From positions 124,001 to 188,000 of the forward strand of contig NZ_BPRE01000005.1 of NCBI RefSeq assembly GCF_022179765.1: 64,000 nt of DNA, written 5' to 3'. The DNA is from Methylorubrum suomiense (lineage in GTDB: Bacteria > Pseudomonadota > Alphaproteobacteria > Rhizobiales > Beijerinckiaceae). Each line of letters starts with the position of its first letter. The first letter of the stretch is position 1. Position numbers and translations under genes: made by a program. Of the stretch, positions 1 to 9,773 are shown in pieces. The notes under the pieces are model-generated. The model did not search any database. It was not told where the DNA came from and saw nothing but the letters and a program-made list of their open reading frames with translations.

Positions 1-97
1 TCTCGGCATGCTGATCCTGGTCGGCGCGTTGGGCCTGCTCATGAGCCTGTTTCTCGACGATCTCGGCCGCTATCTCGGCCAGCTCGTCGGGCGATGA
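1..97 (+). CDS. fliR: Flagellar export protein FliR, C-terminal end (partial)
   Basis: Only the last 31 codons are inside the window. They read as a hydrophobic segment followed by a short tail ending in GRYLGQLVGR and a TGA. The identity rests mainly on position: in many alphaproteobacteria fliR lies directly before flhB, and the peptide fits the membrane-bound C-terminus of this type III export-gate component. Forty-one bases separate its stop from flhB, so co-transcription is likely. Too little is present to confirm the family by motif. Confidence 0.6.
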   Translation, partial: LGMLILVGALGLLMSLFLDDLGRYLGQLVGR

Positions 98-138
98 GCC
101 GCCCCCATCACGCCGCGCCCGAGGTCGGAGCCTGATCG

Positions 139-1206
139 ATGGCCGAGGAAACCGACCAGGAAGACAAGACCGAAGAGCCGACCTTCCGACGCATCGAGCA
201 GGCGATCGAACGCGGCGACGTGCCCAACAGCCCCGAGATCTACACCTTCTTCATCCTGGCGGCGCTGACGCTGGCGCTGATCCTCTCGGCCAAACCCATT
301 GCGGAGGGCCTGTCGCGCGACATGCGCGGCTTCCTCCTCCATGCGGGCGAATTGCCCGCCGATTCCGGCACCTATCTCGGCGTCGGCATGCGGGCGGCCT
401 GGATCAGTCTGAAGGCGCTCGCGGTACCGCTCGGGCTCGCCCTGGTGGCCGCGATCGCCGCGGGATTCCTCCAGCACCGGCCGATCCTGACCGCGCAGAG
501 CCTGATGCCGCAGGTCTCGCGCATCTCGCCGATGGCCGGGATGAAGCGGCTGTTCGGGATGGAGGCCTGGGTCAATTTCGGCAAGGGTCTGGCCAAGATC
601 CTCCTCGTCGGCGTCGTGGCCGGGGCGATCCTGTGGGCCGAGCACGACCGCGCGGAATCCTTCGCCCAGCTCGAACCCGGCGCCGCCCTGGCCGCAACGC
701 TCTCGCTCGCCGTCAAGATGATGGGCGGGATGCTGGCGATCTACGCGGTGATCGCGCTCGGCGACGCGCTCTACCAGCGCCATCGCTGGCGGGCGCGCCT
801 GCGCATGTCCAAGGAAGAGATGAAGCAGGAGCACAAGGAGAGCGAGGGCAGTCCCGAAGTGAAGGCCCGCCAGCGCCAGCTGCGCCAGGCGAAGGTGAAG
901 AAGCGGATGATGGCCGCCGTGCCCACCGCCACCGTCGTGGTGACGAACCCGACCCACTTCGCCGTGGCCCTGCGCTACGAGGCCGGCATGGCCGCGCCCG
1001 TCTGCGTCGCCAAGGGCGTCGATTCCCTGGCGCTGCGCATCCGCGCGGTGGCGAAGGAGCACGGCGTGCCGGTGATGGAGAACCCGCCGCTGGCGCGCGC
1101 GCTCCACGCCACCGTCGAAGTCGACGACGAGATTCCCGCCGAGCATTATCGCGCGGTTGCGGAGGTGATCGGTTTCGTGCTTCGCCTGCGCCGCCGGGCC
1201 GCATGA
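139..1206 (+). CDS. flhB: Flagellar biosynthesis protein FlhB
   Basis: FlhB is the export-gate and substrate-specificity switch protein of the flagellar type III secretion system. The 355-residue product has the expected layout: a charged N-terminus (EETDQEDKTEEPT), hydrophobic membrane segments up to about residue 210, and a basic cytoplasmic domain. The autocleavage motif NPTH is at residues 270-273, preceded by the usual valine-rich strand. Length and motif position are normal for the family. It follows fliR, and its stop overlaps the start of a 40-codon ORF by ATGA, so the genes are probably one transcript running into cckA. Confidence 0.96.
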   Translation: MAEETDQEDKTEEPTFRRIEQAIERGDVPNSPEIYTFFILAALTLALILSAKPIAEGLSRDMRGFLLHAGELPADSGTYLGVGMRAAWISLKALAVPLGLALVAAIAAGFLQHRPILTAQSLMPQVSRISPMAGMKRLFGMEAWVNFGKGLAKILLVGVVAGAILWAEHDRAESFAQLEPGAALAATLSLAVKMMGGMLAIYAVIALGDALYQRHRWRARLRMSKEEMKQEHKESEGSPEVKARQRQLRQAKVKKRMMAAVPTATVVVTNPTHFAVALRYEAGMAAPVCVAKGVDSLALRIRAVAKEHGVPVMENPPLARALHATVEVDDEIPAEHYRAVAEVIGFVLRLRRRAA

Positions 1207-1325
1207 GCGACCGGCGCACCGAAACCGGCGAAGTCCCTCAGACGCCACGGTTTATGCACCATTGTCGGGCAAATCTGATCCGACGGCGCGCCGAAGGCGG
1301 GCGTGAGGGGATGGGTAGGGCCTGA
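1203..1325 (+). CDS. 40-residue coupled small ORF between flhB and cckA
   Basis: This short frame starts inside the flhB stop (ATGA) and ends in a TGATG that overlaps the cckA start, so translation could pass from flhB through it into cckA. The product begins MSDRRTETGEVPQTPRF and is strongly basic and arginine-rich, with no domain I recognise. GAGG-type purine runs near its end could serve as the cckA ribosome site. The double overlap argues for a translated leader-like ORF. It could equally be chance, because the same frame is open through much of flhB in this high-GC DNA. Confidence 0.4.
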   Translation: MSDRRTETGEVPQTPRFMHHCRANLIRRRAEGGREGMGRA

Positions 1326-4012
1326 TGGCTGAGGTCAGCGGACCAGCGGTGCCGGCGTCGGGCTCGATCGACCGCTCGGAGCGCCCGGGCCGGGTCGGGT
1401 TGCTGCTGATGCTGGCGGGCGTCCTCGTCGGCGCCGCCGTGGGCTTGTCCTTCGTGGCGAACGAGCAGGCTCAGCCGCTCATCCTCGGCCTCCTGGCCCT
1501 CCTGGCCATGGCCGGGGTGTTCTTCCTGTTCGCCCTCGCCATCGGGGCGATCCAGCTCGCCGGCCCGGCGTCGCGCGACGACATCACTCGCGCCATCGTC
1601 GACGCCGCCCCGGAGAGCAAGCTCGTCGTCGAGGACGGCGGCCGGATGATCTACGCCAACGAAGCCTATATGCGGCTCGCCGGCGGCGACAACTTCTCGA
1701 ACCTGCGCCCCATCGAGCGCATCTTCGTCGGTGCGCCGGAGGTGTCGGAGGCCGTCTACCGCCTCGCCCAGGCCGCGCGGGACGAGCGCGCCTATACCGA
1801 GGAGATCCGGATGTCGCCGCCCCCCGGCGGGGCGGCGGAGCGCGATTTCGCGTGGTACCGCATCGCCGTGCGGCCGATCCCGCGCCCGCGCGGCGCGGCG
1901 GCGCTCTGGACGGTGAGCGACGTCACCCACGAGCGCGAGCGCCAGGAGAACGTCTTCCAGGAACTCCAGCATGCGATCGACTACCTCGACCACGCCCCCG
2001 CGGGCTTCCTCTCGATCGATGCCGCGGGCGCGATCGTCTACATGAACGCGACGCTCGCCTCCTGGCTCGGCTACGATCTCGCCACCGTCGGCTCGGGTGG
2101 CCTCAAGCTTCTCGAGATCGCGCCCGGCGCCGACGTGCTGTCCGCCGCGCCCGGCCTGCCGGGCGAAGTGCGCACCGACCGCTTCGACATCGACCTGCGC
2201 CGCCGCAACGGGCAGCCCCTGCCGACCCGGCTCTACCACCGCGTGGCCTATGGCCAGGACGGGGCGCCGGGCCCCTCGCGCACCTTCGTGCTCAACCGCT
2301 CGGCCGGCTCGGATTCCGACGAGCCGCAGCGGGCGGCGGAGGTGCGGCTCGCCCGCTTCCTGAACACCAGCCCGATCGCCATCGCCACCCTCGACGGCGA
2401 GGGCCGGGTCATCCGCGCCAACGCCTCCTTCGTGCGCCTGTTCTCCGGCATGCCGCGTCAGCCCGCCGCCGAATCCGGCCGCGAGGCACAGGAGCCGCTG
2501 ATGCGCGACGCCGTGCTGGAGCGCGACCGTCAGGGGATCGAGGCGGTGCTGGCACGGGCCGCCAACGGCTTCGGCGGACTCGACCCGATCGAGGTCGGCC
2601 TCTTGGGCGAGGGCGAGCGCTCGGCGCGCGTCTGGATGAGCCCGGCCGATGCCGACGGCACCCAGCGCGCCGAATCCGATGCCGACCGCGAGCGGGTGAT
2701 TCTCTACGCGCTGGACACCACGGCCCAGAGGCAGCTGGAGCAGCAGATCGCCCAGACCCAGAAAATGGACACGGTCGGGCAGCTCGCGGGCGGCATCGCC
2801 CACGACTTCAACAACGTCCTCCAGGCGATCATCGGCTACTCGGACCTGCTGCTCGCCAGCCACCGGCCGACCGACCACGCCTTCCAGGACATCATGCAGA
2901 TCAAGCAGAACGCGAACCGGGCCGCGAGCCTGGTGCGCCAGCTGCTGGCCTTCTCCCGTCGCCAGACCCTGCGGCCGGAGGTGATGGATGTCGGCGAGGC
3001 CCTGTCCGACCTGACGCTGCTGCTCAAGCGCCTGCTCGGCGAGCGGGTGCAGCTCGATTTCCGCCACGGGCGCGACATCTGGCCGATCAAGGCCGACGTG
3101 AACCAGTTCGAGCAGGTGATCGTGAACCTCGCGGTCAATGCCCGCGACGCGATGCCCGGCGGCGGGCGCCTGCTGATCCGCACCACCAACTGCGCGGTGG
3201 ATGCCGAGCGCCCGGTCGGCATCCCGGCGGGCGACCACGTGATGATCGAAGTCACCGATACCGGCGAGGGCATCCCACCCGCGGTGCTCCAGAAGATCTT
3301 CGAGCCGTTCTTCACCACGAAGGAGATCGGCAAGGGCACCGGGCTCGGCCTCTCGACGGTGTTCGGCATCGTCAACCAGTCGGGTGGGGCCATCGACGTG
3401 CAATCGACCGTGGGCGAAGGCACCACGTTCCGCATCTACCTGCCGCGCCACGAGCCCGGCGCCGAGGCCCTGCCGGAGCCCGAACCCGCCCACGCGCTGC
3501 CCAAACCCGAGCGGACCGCCTCCGAGCCGAGCGAGGCGACGCCGACCGTCGGCGAGACGGCGGCTTCGCTCGAGGCCAAATCGGACGCGAAGCCGGCCCC
3601 GAAGCCCGCGCCGGAGCCGCAGAAACCCGCCGCCGACCATACCGGCCAGGGTACGGTGCTGCTGGTCGAGGACGAGGATCCGGTGCGCGCGGTCAATTCC
3701 CGCGCGCTCTCGGCCCGCGGCTACACGGTGCTGGAGGCCGCCTCCGGGGTCGAGGCCCTGCGCCTGATCGAGGAGCATGCCGACGGCATCGACGTCGTCG
3801 TCTCCGACGTGGTGATGCCCGAGATGGACGGCCCGACCCTGCTGCGCGAACTGCGCAAGCATCGGCCCGACCTCAAGGTGATCTTCGTCTCGGGCTACGC
3901 CGAGGATGCCTTCCGCAAGAACCTCCCGGAAGGCGAAGCCTTCAACTTCCTGCCGAAGCCGTTCAGCCTCAAGCAATTGGTCGAGACGGTGAAGACCACG
4001 ATGGCAGGCTAG
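1325..4012 (+). CDS. cckA: Cell-cycle hybrid histidine kinase CckA
   Basis: CckA is the membrane hybrid kinase that, through ChpT, controls phosphorylation of the master regulator CtrA in alphaproteobacteria. The 895-residue product has two N-terminal membrane segments (about residues 22-45 and 52-77) and PAS-like sensor regions between about 90 and 470. An HDFNN-type H-box follows, with the phosphoacceptor His near residue 493, then an ATPase domain with an N-box near 601. After a long Pro/Glu/Ala-rich linker (about 705-775) comes a receiver domain with Asp near 828 in [10 protein letters not shown]. The HDFNN H-box plus C-terminal receiver is the CckA signature. Placement after flhB fits flagellar and cell-cycle coupling. 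Confidence 0.93.
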   Translation: MAEVSGPAVPASGSIDRSERPGRVGLLLMLAGVLVGAAVGLSFVANEQAQPLILGLLALLAMAGVFFLFALAIGAIQLAGPASRDDITRAIVDAAPESKLVVEDGGRMIYANEAYMRLAGGDNFSNLRPIERIFVGAPEVSEAVYRLAQAARDERAYTEEIRMSPPPGGAAERDFAWYRIAVRPIPRPRGAAALWTVSDVTHERERQENVFQELQHAIDYLDHAPAGFLSIDAAGAIVYMNATLASWLGYDLATVGSGGLKLLEIAPGADVLSAAPGLPGEVRTDRFDIDLRRRNGQPLPTRLYHRVAYGQDGAPGPSRTFVLNRSAGSDSDEPQRAAEVRLARFLNTSPIAIATLDGEGRVIRANASFVRLFSGMPRQPAAESGREAQEPLMRDAVLERDRQGIEAVLARAANGFGGLDPIEVGLLGEGERSARVWMSPADADGTQRAESDADRERVILYALDTTAQRQLEQQIAQTQKMDTVGQLAGGIAHDFNNVLQAIIGYSDLLLASHRPTDHAFQDIMQIKQNANRAASLVRQLLAFSRRQTLRPEVMDVGEALSDLTLLLKRLLGERVQLDFRHGRDIWPIKADVNQFEQVIVNLAVNARDAMPGGGRLLIRTTNCAVDAERPVGIPAGDHVMIEVTDTGEGIPPAVLQKIFEPFFTTKEIGKGTGLGLSTVFGIVNQSGGAIDVQSTVGEGTTFRIYLPRHEPGAEALPEPEPAHALPKPERTASEPSEATPTVGETAASLEAKSDAKPAPKPAPEPQKPAADHTGQGTVLLVEDEDPVRAVNSRALSARGYTVLEAASGVEALRLIEEHADGIDVVVSDVVMPEMDGPTLLRELRKHRPDLKVIFVSGYAEDAFRKNLPEGEAFNFLPKPFSLKQLVETVKTTMAG

Positions 4013-4038
4013 GACGGAACGCCTCTTCCCATACGCGC

Positions 4039-4085
4039 CCTCATCCCGAGAGACCCGCGCCCGCGGGCCTCAGGATGAGGGGGTA
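4039..4085. repeat. Short palindromic element between cckA and a convergent gene
   Basis: The arms read CCCTCATCC and GGATGAGGG around a GC-rich centre (CCGCGCCCGCGGGCC). It is a shortened relative of the roughly 110-nt palindromes at 9623, 24615, 25096, 49749 and 63471, sharing their outer CCTCATCC/GGATGAGG ends. It sits in the convergent gap between cckA and the minus-strand metallopeptidase gene, where it could also act as a bidirectional terminator. Confidence 0.6.
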
Positions 4086-4102
4086 GGACGGCTGACGGTG
4101 CC

Positions 4103-5167
4103 TCACACGCGTCCGTGCACCAAACCGTGGATGAAGCCGAGCTTGCGCATTACCGGCGGGGCGATCACGAAGGGGTAGAGGTCGCCCTCGCCCATCGCCC
4201 GGTTCATGCTGTTGAGGGCGAACACCAGGGGCAGCCACGCATCCACGATCTGCTCGATGGTCTCGGCCGCGTAGGGGTCGAATCCGATCTTGGCGGTGAT
4301 CTCGCCGGAGCGATCGACCTCGGGCTTCACCTCCAGGCCGAAGGCGCTCGCCATCTCCAGCGTGTCGACGATGTGGAGGTAATGCGCCCAGGTCTCGGCG
4401 AAATCCTCCCAGGGATGGGTGGTGGCGTAGGCGGAGACGAAGTTCTCCTGCCAGTCGGCCGGCGGGCCCTGGTTGTAATGGCGTTGGAGCGCCTCGCCGT
4501 AATCCTGAGAATCGTCGCCGAACACCGCTCGGCAGGCATCGAGCTTGCCCGCGTCCCGCACCAGCAGATCCCAGTAATGGTGTCCGACCTCGTGGCGGAA
4601 ATGGCCGAGCAGGGTCCGGTAAGGTTCGCCCATGCTGGAGCGGCGCTTCTCGCGCTCGGCCGGATCCGCCTCGACGAGGGCGATGGTGATCACGCCGTTC
4701 TCGTGACCGGTCATCACCTTGGGGCCGTCGGCGGAGGGCGGGTCGGCCAGGAAGTGGAAGATCAGGCCGTGCTCCGGATCCTCCGCGCGGGTCTTCAGCG
4801 GCAGGTTCCAGCGCAGCAGAGTGTAGAACAGCCGGTGCTTGGCCAGTTCCATCTCCTGCCAGCGCTGCAGGTTCATCGGGTCGGACACGTCCGGCACCGT
4901 GCCGTTGTGGCGGCAGGCGAGGCAGAACGCGTCGGTCGAGCCCGGCGGCACCATCCAGTTGCAGGTGTCGTGCGCCGCGTTGGTGCAGAGGAAGCTGGGG
5001 TTCTCAGGGATCGCCAGCGGGGTCCATGAATTGTTGTCGCCCGCCGGCGCCAAAGCCGAGAGCGTGCCGGCCTGCGGCAGGTAGCCGAGGCGGTGACCGC
5101 AGCGCTGGCAGGTTCGGTTCTCGAAATACAGGATGTTGTCGCAGGACTGGCAGCGGAAGAGCTTCAT
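4103..5167 (-). CDS. Zinc-ribbon putative zinc metallopeptidase
   Basis: The 354-residue protein opens with a four-cysteine zinc ribbon (C6, C9, C20, C23). A second Cys/His cluster lies at about residues 61-85 (CTNAAHDTC and CLAC). A gluzincin-type metalloprotease motif HEVGHH follows at 192-197. This layout matches the family annotated as putative zinc-binding metallopeptidase (PF15887-like), whose substrate is not known. No signal peptide is visible, so it is probably cytoplasmic. The ATG at 5167 begins the CxxC ribbon directly, which supports that start. It is a single gene, convergent with cckA and downstream of alaS. Confidence 0.85.
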   Translation of the reverse strand: MKLFRCQSCDNILYFENRTCQRCGHRLGYLPQAGTLSALAPAGDNNSWTPLAIPENPSFLCTNAAHDTCNWMVPPGSTDAFCLACRHNGTVPDVSDPMNLQRWQEMELAKHRLFYTLLRWNLPLKTRAEDPEHGLIFHFLADPPSADGPKVMTGHENGVITIALVEADPAEREKRRSSMGEPYRTLLGHFRHEVGHHYWDLLVRDAGKLDACRAVFGDDSQDYGEALQRHYNQGPPADWQENFVSAYATTHPWEDFAETWAHYLHIVDTLEMASAFGLEVKPEVDRSGEITAKIGFDPYAAETIEQIVDAWLPLVFALNSMNRAMGEGDLYPFVIAPPVMRKLGFIHGLVHGRV

Positions 5168-5353
5168 CGGATCACGGGTGTCCTGAAGGCGTTGGGACGC
5201 CTTCCGTGCAATGGGCGTGCAAGGCCAGGACGCCGAGGAAGCGGGCAGTCAGTCCGGCCAAGCACGGGTGGGAGCGCGGCCAGACAAGCCGCGACTCCCT
5301 TCACCGTTCCGTGAGCGAAACCCTTTTTGTGTCTCCGCCCTTCGCGAGGCGCC

Positions 5354-8032
5354 TCAGGCCGCCGCCAGTGCCTCGGCGATGGCGGCGAGCGCTGCGTCCG
5401 CCCCCTTGCCGTCGGGACCGCCGGCCTGGGCCATGTCCCGGCGTCCGCCGCCGCCCTTGCCGCCGAGATGGCCCGCGCCTGCCCGCACGAGGCCGACTGC
5501 GTCGTAGCGCTCCGTCAGATCCTCGGTGACCCCGACGACGAGTCCGGCCTTGCCGTCCGGGGCGACGCCGACGATGGCGACGATGCCCGATCCAAGACGG
5601 GTCTTGCCCTCGTCGGCGAGGCCCTTCAGGTCGCGCATCTCGACGCCCTCGACCACCCGGGCCATCAGCTTCACGCCGTTGACCTCGCGCGCCTCGTCGC
5701 CCCCGCCCGAGCCGCCGCCCATGGCGATCTTCTTCCGCGCATCCGCCAGCTCCTTCTCGAGCCGGCGGCGCTCCTCGATGAGCGAGGCGAGGCGGTCCGG
5801 CACGTCGGCGACGGGCGCCTTGATCAGGCCGGCGAGCTGGTTCAGCGTGCGGCTCTCGGCCTGCCGGTGGCGGCGCGCCGCGTTGCCGGTCATCGCCTCG
5901 ATGCGGCGCACACCCGCGCCCACCGCACTCTCGCCGAGCACGGTGATCTGGCCGATCTGGCCCAGATGCGACACGTGGGTGCCGCCGCACAGCTCGATCG
6001 AGAAGTTCGGCAGGCGCCCGCCCTCGACCTCGCGGCCTTCGTCGTCCACGGGTCGGCCCATGGAGACGACGCGCACCTCGTCGCCGTACTTCTCGCCGAA
6101 CAGCGCGCGGGCGCCGGACTCGATCGCCTCGTCCACCGCCATCAGCTTGGTGACGACCGGGGCATTCTGGAGCAGCACCGCGTTGGCGATCTCCTCGACG
6201 CGGGTCAGCTCGGCCTCGTCGATGGGCTTGGGATGGCTGATATCGAAGCGCAGGCGCTCGGGGGCGACGAGCGAGCCCTTCTGCGCCACGTGATCGCCGA
6301 GCACCTGCCGCAGGGCCTCGTGCAGCAGGTGCGTCGCCGAGTGATTGGCGCGGATCGCGGCGCGGCGGGCGTGGTCCACCTTCAGCTCGACCGCCGCCCC
6401 CATCGCGAGCGTGCCCTCGTCCACGGTGACGTGGTGGACGAACAGGTCGCCGAGCTTCTTCTCGGTGCCGGAGACGCGGGCCTTGAGGCCCGGTCCGGTG
6501 ATCGTGCCGGTGTCGCCGACCTGACCGCCGGATTCGCCGTAGAACGGCGTCTGGTTGACGACGACGAGGCCGGTTTCGCCGGCCTTGAGAGCCTCGACTT
6601 CGGCTCCCTCACGCAACACGGCGCCGACGACCGCTTCCGCCGCCTCGGAATCGTAGCCGAGGAACTCGGTGGCGCCGGTGCGCTCCTTGATGCCGAACCA
6701 GACGGTCTCGGTCGCGGCCTCGCCCGACCCCTGCCACGCGGCCCGCGCCGCCTGCTTCTGGCGCTGCATGGCGGCGGAGAACGCCTCCGTATCGACGCCG
6801 ATGCCGCGGGATTTCAGGGCGTCCTGCGTCAGGTCGAGGGGGAAGCCATAGGTGTCGTAGAGGGTGAAGGCGGTCTCGCCCGAGAGGTTTTGCCCATCGC
6901 CGAGATCGCGGGTCTCGGCGTCGAGAATGGCAAGGCCCCGCTCCAGGGTCTTGCGGAATCGGCCCTCCTCCAGACGCAGGGTCTCCGAGATCAGCGCCTC
7001 GCTGCGGGTCAGTTCGGGGAAAGCCTGGCCCATCTCGCGCACCAGCGCGGGGACGAGGCGGTACATCACCGGTTCGCGGGCGCCGAGCAGTTCGAGATGC
7101 CGCATGGCGCGGCGCATGATCCGGCGCAGCACGTAGCCGCGACCCTCGTTCGAGGGCAGCACGCCGTCCGCGATGAGGAAGGAGGTCGAGCGCAGATGGT
7201 CGGCGATCACCCGGTACGAGGCGCGCGTCGCCGGCTCCGGCGCCTTCGACACGGCATGCGCCACGGCGTCGATCAGCGCGCGAAACAGGTCGGTGTCGTA
7301 GTTCGAGTGGACGCCCTGAAGGATCGCCGCCATGCGCTCCAGGCCCATGCCGGTGTCGATCGAGGGCCGCGGCAGCGGATTGCGCACCCCCGGCTCGATC
7401 TGCTCGTATTGCATGAACACGAGATTCCAGAACTCGAGGAAGCGGTCGCCGTCCTCGTCCGGGGAGCCGGGCGGGCCACCGGCGAGCGCCGGGCCCTGAT
7501 CGATGAAGATCTCGGAGCACGGGCCGCAGGGGCCGGTGTCGCCCATCTGCCAGAAATTGTCCGATGTCCCGATCCGGATGATCTTCTCGTCACCGAACCC
7601 GGCAATCTTCTTCCAGAGGCCGGCCGCCTCGTCGTCGTCGGCATAGACCGTCACGAGGAGTTTCTCGGGCGAGAGGCCGAACTCCTTGGTGATCAGGGTC
7701 CAGGCGAGTTCGATCGCGTCGGCCTTGAAGTAATCTCCGAACGAGAAATTGCCGAGCATCTCGAAGAAGGTGTGGTGCCGGGCGGTGTAGCCGACATTAT
7801 CCAAATCATTGTGCTTGCCACCGGCCCGGACGCACTTCTGCGAGGAGGTCGCCTTCACATACGGGCGCTTCTCGACGCCGGTGAAGACGTTCTTGAACTG
7901 CACCATGCCGGCGTTCGTGAACATCAGCGTCGGGTCGTTCTTGGGCACGAGCGAGGACGACGGCACCACCGCGTGCCCGGCATCCCGGAAGTAGTCCAGG
8001 AAGGTCGATCGGATCTCGTTGACGCCGCTCAT
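5354..8032 (-). CDS. alaS: Alanyl-tRNA synthetase
   Basis: This class II enzyme charges tRNA-Ala with alanine. The 892-residue protein starts [15 protein letters not shown], typical of AlaRS. It contains the aminoacylation core ([10 protein letters not shown] and [12 protein letters not shown] segments) and an editing domain with the zinc-binding HxxxH near residues 564-568. The second half of that metal site is CGGTH at about 682-686, followed by a Gly-rich C-terminal DHHA1 region ending in an Ala-rich tail. All key motifs are present and the length is normal. It is monocistronic, with about 120 bp separating its start from the next upstream minus-strand gene. Confidence 0.98.
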   Translation of the reverse strand: MSGVNEIRSTFLDYFRDAGHAVVPSSSLVPKNDPTLMFTNAGMVQFKNVFTGVEKRPYVKATSSQKCVRAGGKHNDLDNVGYTARHHTFFEMLGNFSFGDYFKADAIELAWTLITKEFGLSPEKLLVTVYADDDEAAGLWKKIAGFGDEKIIRIGTSDNFWQMGDTGPCGPCSEIFIDQGPALAGGPPGSPDEDGDRFLEFWNLVFMQYEQIEPGVRNPLPRPSIDTGMGLERMAAILQGVHSNYDTDLFRALIDAVAHAVSKAPEPATRASYRVIADHLRSTSFLIADGVLPSNEGRGYVLRRIMRRAMRHLELLGAREPVMYRLVPALVREMGQAFPELTRSEALISETLRLEEGRFRKTLERGLAILDAETRDLGDGQNLSGETAFTLYDTYGFPLDLTQDALKSRGIGVDTEAFSAAMQRQKQAARAAWQGSGEAATETVWFGIKERTGATEFLGYDSEAAEAVVGAVLREGAEVEALKAGETGLVVVNQTPFYGESGGQVGDTGTITGPGLKARVSGTEKKLGDLFVHHVTVDEGTLAMGAAVELKVDHARRAAIRANHSATHLLHEALRQVLGDHVAQKGSLVAPERLRFDISHPKPIDEAELTRVEEIANAVLLQNAPVVTKLMAVDEAIESGARALFGEKYGDEVRVVSMGRPVDDEGREVEGGRLPNFSIELCGGTHVSHLGQIGQITVLGESAVGAGVRRIEAMTGNAARRHRQAESRTLNQLAGLIKAPVADVPDRLASLIEERRRLEKELADARKKIAMGGGSGGGDEAREVNGVKLMARVVEGVEMRDLKGLADEGKTRLGSGIVAIVGVAPDGKAGLVVGVTEDLTERYDAVGLVRAGAGHLGGKGGGGRRDMAQAGGPDGKGADAALAAIAEALAAA

Positions 8033-8148
8033 CGGATAGGCTCGGAAATCAAGTCGCGTCGGGGGACCGGCTCGGAAGAGCGCGGCCGCATCCGGCCCTC
8101 ATACGGTCCGCCGCCCTGCGAGTCACGTCGGCAGGTGAGCTCGGCAGT

Positions 8149-8901
8149 TTACCGAGATCCGTCCCCTCGTCTCTCCTGCGGATCGGCGCTCGCCGCGCGG
8201 GTCGCGCCGGCGCGGCGCAGTTCGGCGAGATAGTCGCGCAGCAGGGCCGCCCGCCGCGGCCGGAAGCTGATGCCCGTGGCCGCGACCGCGCGGATGCGGT
8301 CGAGGCGGAACATGCGGAACGCCTCCCGCATGGTGCACCACGCCAGCAGGGTCATCTGGCTGTCGAGATAGACAATGGAGAACGGCAGGATGGTCCGCTC
8401 CGTCGGGGCGCCGTCCTTGTCGGCGTAGCGGATGGCGAGCGCTTCCTCGCGCCAGCAGCCGGACCGGATCGTCGCCATGAATCCCACGATGTCGGGCATC
8501 GCGGGAAAGCGCGCGGCGAAGCGACGGGCTTGGCTGACCGCGTGAAGCAGATGCTGCTCGGCCCGGTCGGGGAGGGTCGCGGCGACCTTGGCCAGTACCG
8601 AGGCCGCGGCCTCCGCCAGCGCCGGGTCGCCCATCTGGCGCACCTCGGACAGGCCGAGCACCAGCGCTTCGATCTCGATGCGCTCGAAGGTTTGCGGCGG
8701 CAGGGCCACGTCCTCGATCAGGCGATAGCCGTAGCCGCGCTCGCCCTCGATCCGGGCACCGGCGGCGCGCAATGCGTCGATGTCGCGATAGAGCGAGCGC
8801 AGGGACACACCGGTCTCCTCGGCGAGCCGGGCCGCCGTGACCGGGGCAGGCAGGACCCGCATGGCATGCAGCAGGCGGAAGAGCCGGTCGGTGCGGGCCA
8901 T
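8149..8901 (-). CDS. HTH/WYL-domain transcriptional regulator
   Basis: The 250-residue protein has an N-terminal winged helix-turn-helix (residues about 1-60, with TAARLAEETGVSLRSLYRDI) followed by a WYL-type ligand-binding region. This is the YafY/DeoR-like arrangement of one-component regulators. WYL proteins bind DNA in response to small ligands, and the effector cannot be told here. It is divergent from the glutathione S-transferase gene across an 87-bp gap, so control of that neighbour and of itself is the obvious inference. The last 30 residues are Arg/Ala-rich and probably disordered. Confidence 0.88.
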   Translation of the reverse strand: MARTDRLFRLLHAMRVLPAPVTAARLAEETGVSLRSLYRDIDALRAAGARIEGERGYGYRLIEDVALPPQTFERIEIEALVLGLSEVRQMGDPALAEAAASVLAKVAATLPDRAEQHLLHAVSQARRFAARFPAMPDIVGFMATIRSGCWREEALAIRYADKDGAPTERTILPFSIVYLDSQMTLLAWCTMREAFRMFRLDRIRAVAATGISFRPRRAALLRDYLAELRRAGATRAASADPQERRGDGSR

Positions 8902-8988
8902 CGCGCTCCTGACGGAAACTGGCAGGTGGGGTGGCGTACATCATCGTCGGCAGCCCGGCCACAGGCGCCGACCCGCAGGAGCCCTTCC

Positions 8989-9588
8989 ATGATCACGCTC
9001 TACCACTCGCCCAACAGCCGCTCGACCCGCATCGTCGCGCTCCTGAAGGATCTCGACGCCCTGGACACCGTCGGCATCGAGGTCGTCACCATCCCCCGCA
9101 TGGACGGCACCGGCGCCCGCGACCCGCGCAACCCCCATCCTGACGGCAAGGTCCCGCTGCTCGACCAGGACGGTGTGCTGGTGTGGGAATCGAGCGCCAT
9201 CGTTCAACACCTCGCCGAGTTGTTCCCCGATGCGGGTTTGAGCGTTCCGGCCGGCGATCCGCGGCGGGGGGCCTACTTGAGCTGGCTCGCCTGGTATGCC
9301 GGCGTGGTCGAGCCGGTGCTGACGCTCCAGGCGCTCGGGATCGATCATCCGGGCCTGTCCCGGACCTTCCGCACCGCGGATCATGTCAAAGCCAGGCTCG
9401 CCGCGGCGCTGGCGGACCGGCCCTATCTCTTGGGCGAGCACTACACGGCGGCCGACCTGCTGCTGCACTCGCCCTATGCGTGGTTCGGCAAACCCGGCCT
9501 TCCGGCGATCGACGCCTGGGTGGACCGCTGCACGGACCGCCCCGGCGCCCGCTTCGCGGCGGAGTTCGACGCGGCACACGGGGGCTGA
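8989..9588 (+). CDS. Glutathione S-transferase family protein
   Basis: The 199-residue protein has a thioredoxin-like N-terminal half (MITLYHSPNSRSTR, with the cis-Pro region GKVPLL and the WESSAI motif that binds the glutathione gamma-glutamyl group). An all-helical C-terminal half contains LGEHYTAADLLL. These are standard cytosolic GST features. The first ATG with a GGAG purine box about 8 nt upstream sets the start. It is divergently paired with a WYL regulator that probably controls it. Substrate is unknown; detoxification or isomerisation roles are typical. Confidence 0.92.
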   Translation: MITLYHSPNSRSTRIVALLKDLDALDTVGIEVVTIPRMDGTGARDPRNPHPDGKVPLLDQDGVLVWESSAIVQHLAELFPDAGLSVPAGDPRRGAYLSWLAWYAGVVEPVLTLQALGIDHPGLSRTFRTADHVKARLAAALADRPYLLGEHYTAADLLLHSPYAWFGKPGLPAIDAWVDRCTDRPGARFAAEFDAAHGG

Positions 9589-9622
9589 GCGTCGGGCTGA
9601 GCGCGCGTCGCCCCACCACATC

Positions 9623-9742
9623 CCCTCATCCTGAGGTGGCGCTGCGAAGCGGCGCCCTCGAAAGCGGGCTCGAGCGTCTCGCGCGATCCTAGGAACTCTC
9701 CGTCGAGGCTCAGCCTTCGGCTGAGTTCCTCAGGATGAGGGG
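9623..9742. repeat. Palindromic dispersed element, copy A
   Basis: Outer arms CCCCTCATCCTGAGG and CCTCAGGATGAGGGG enclose about 90 nt, including GCGAAGCGGCGCCCTCGAA. The centre has diverged from the other copies and contains its own small hairpin (CTCAGCCTTCGGCTGAG). It lies between the convergent GST and porin genes. Other copies are at 24615, 25096, 49749 and 63471. In this position it may terminate both genes. Confidence 0.85.
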
Positions 9743-9773
9743 GGCTGGGTGGGACGGGGCGAAGAAAAGGCCA

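Noticed and set aside
1238..3976. Long minus-strand ORF (912 codons) opposite cckA
   Set aside because: It is a mirror of codon bias in high-GC DNA. Its translation is low-complexity His/Arg/Gly-rich with no domain, while the plus strand encodes a clear CckA.
5327..8233. 968-codon plus-strand ORF opposite alaS
   Set aside because: Antisense shadow with the same biased composition; AlaRS on the minus strand is complete.
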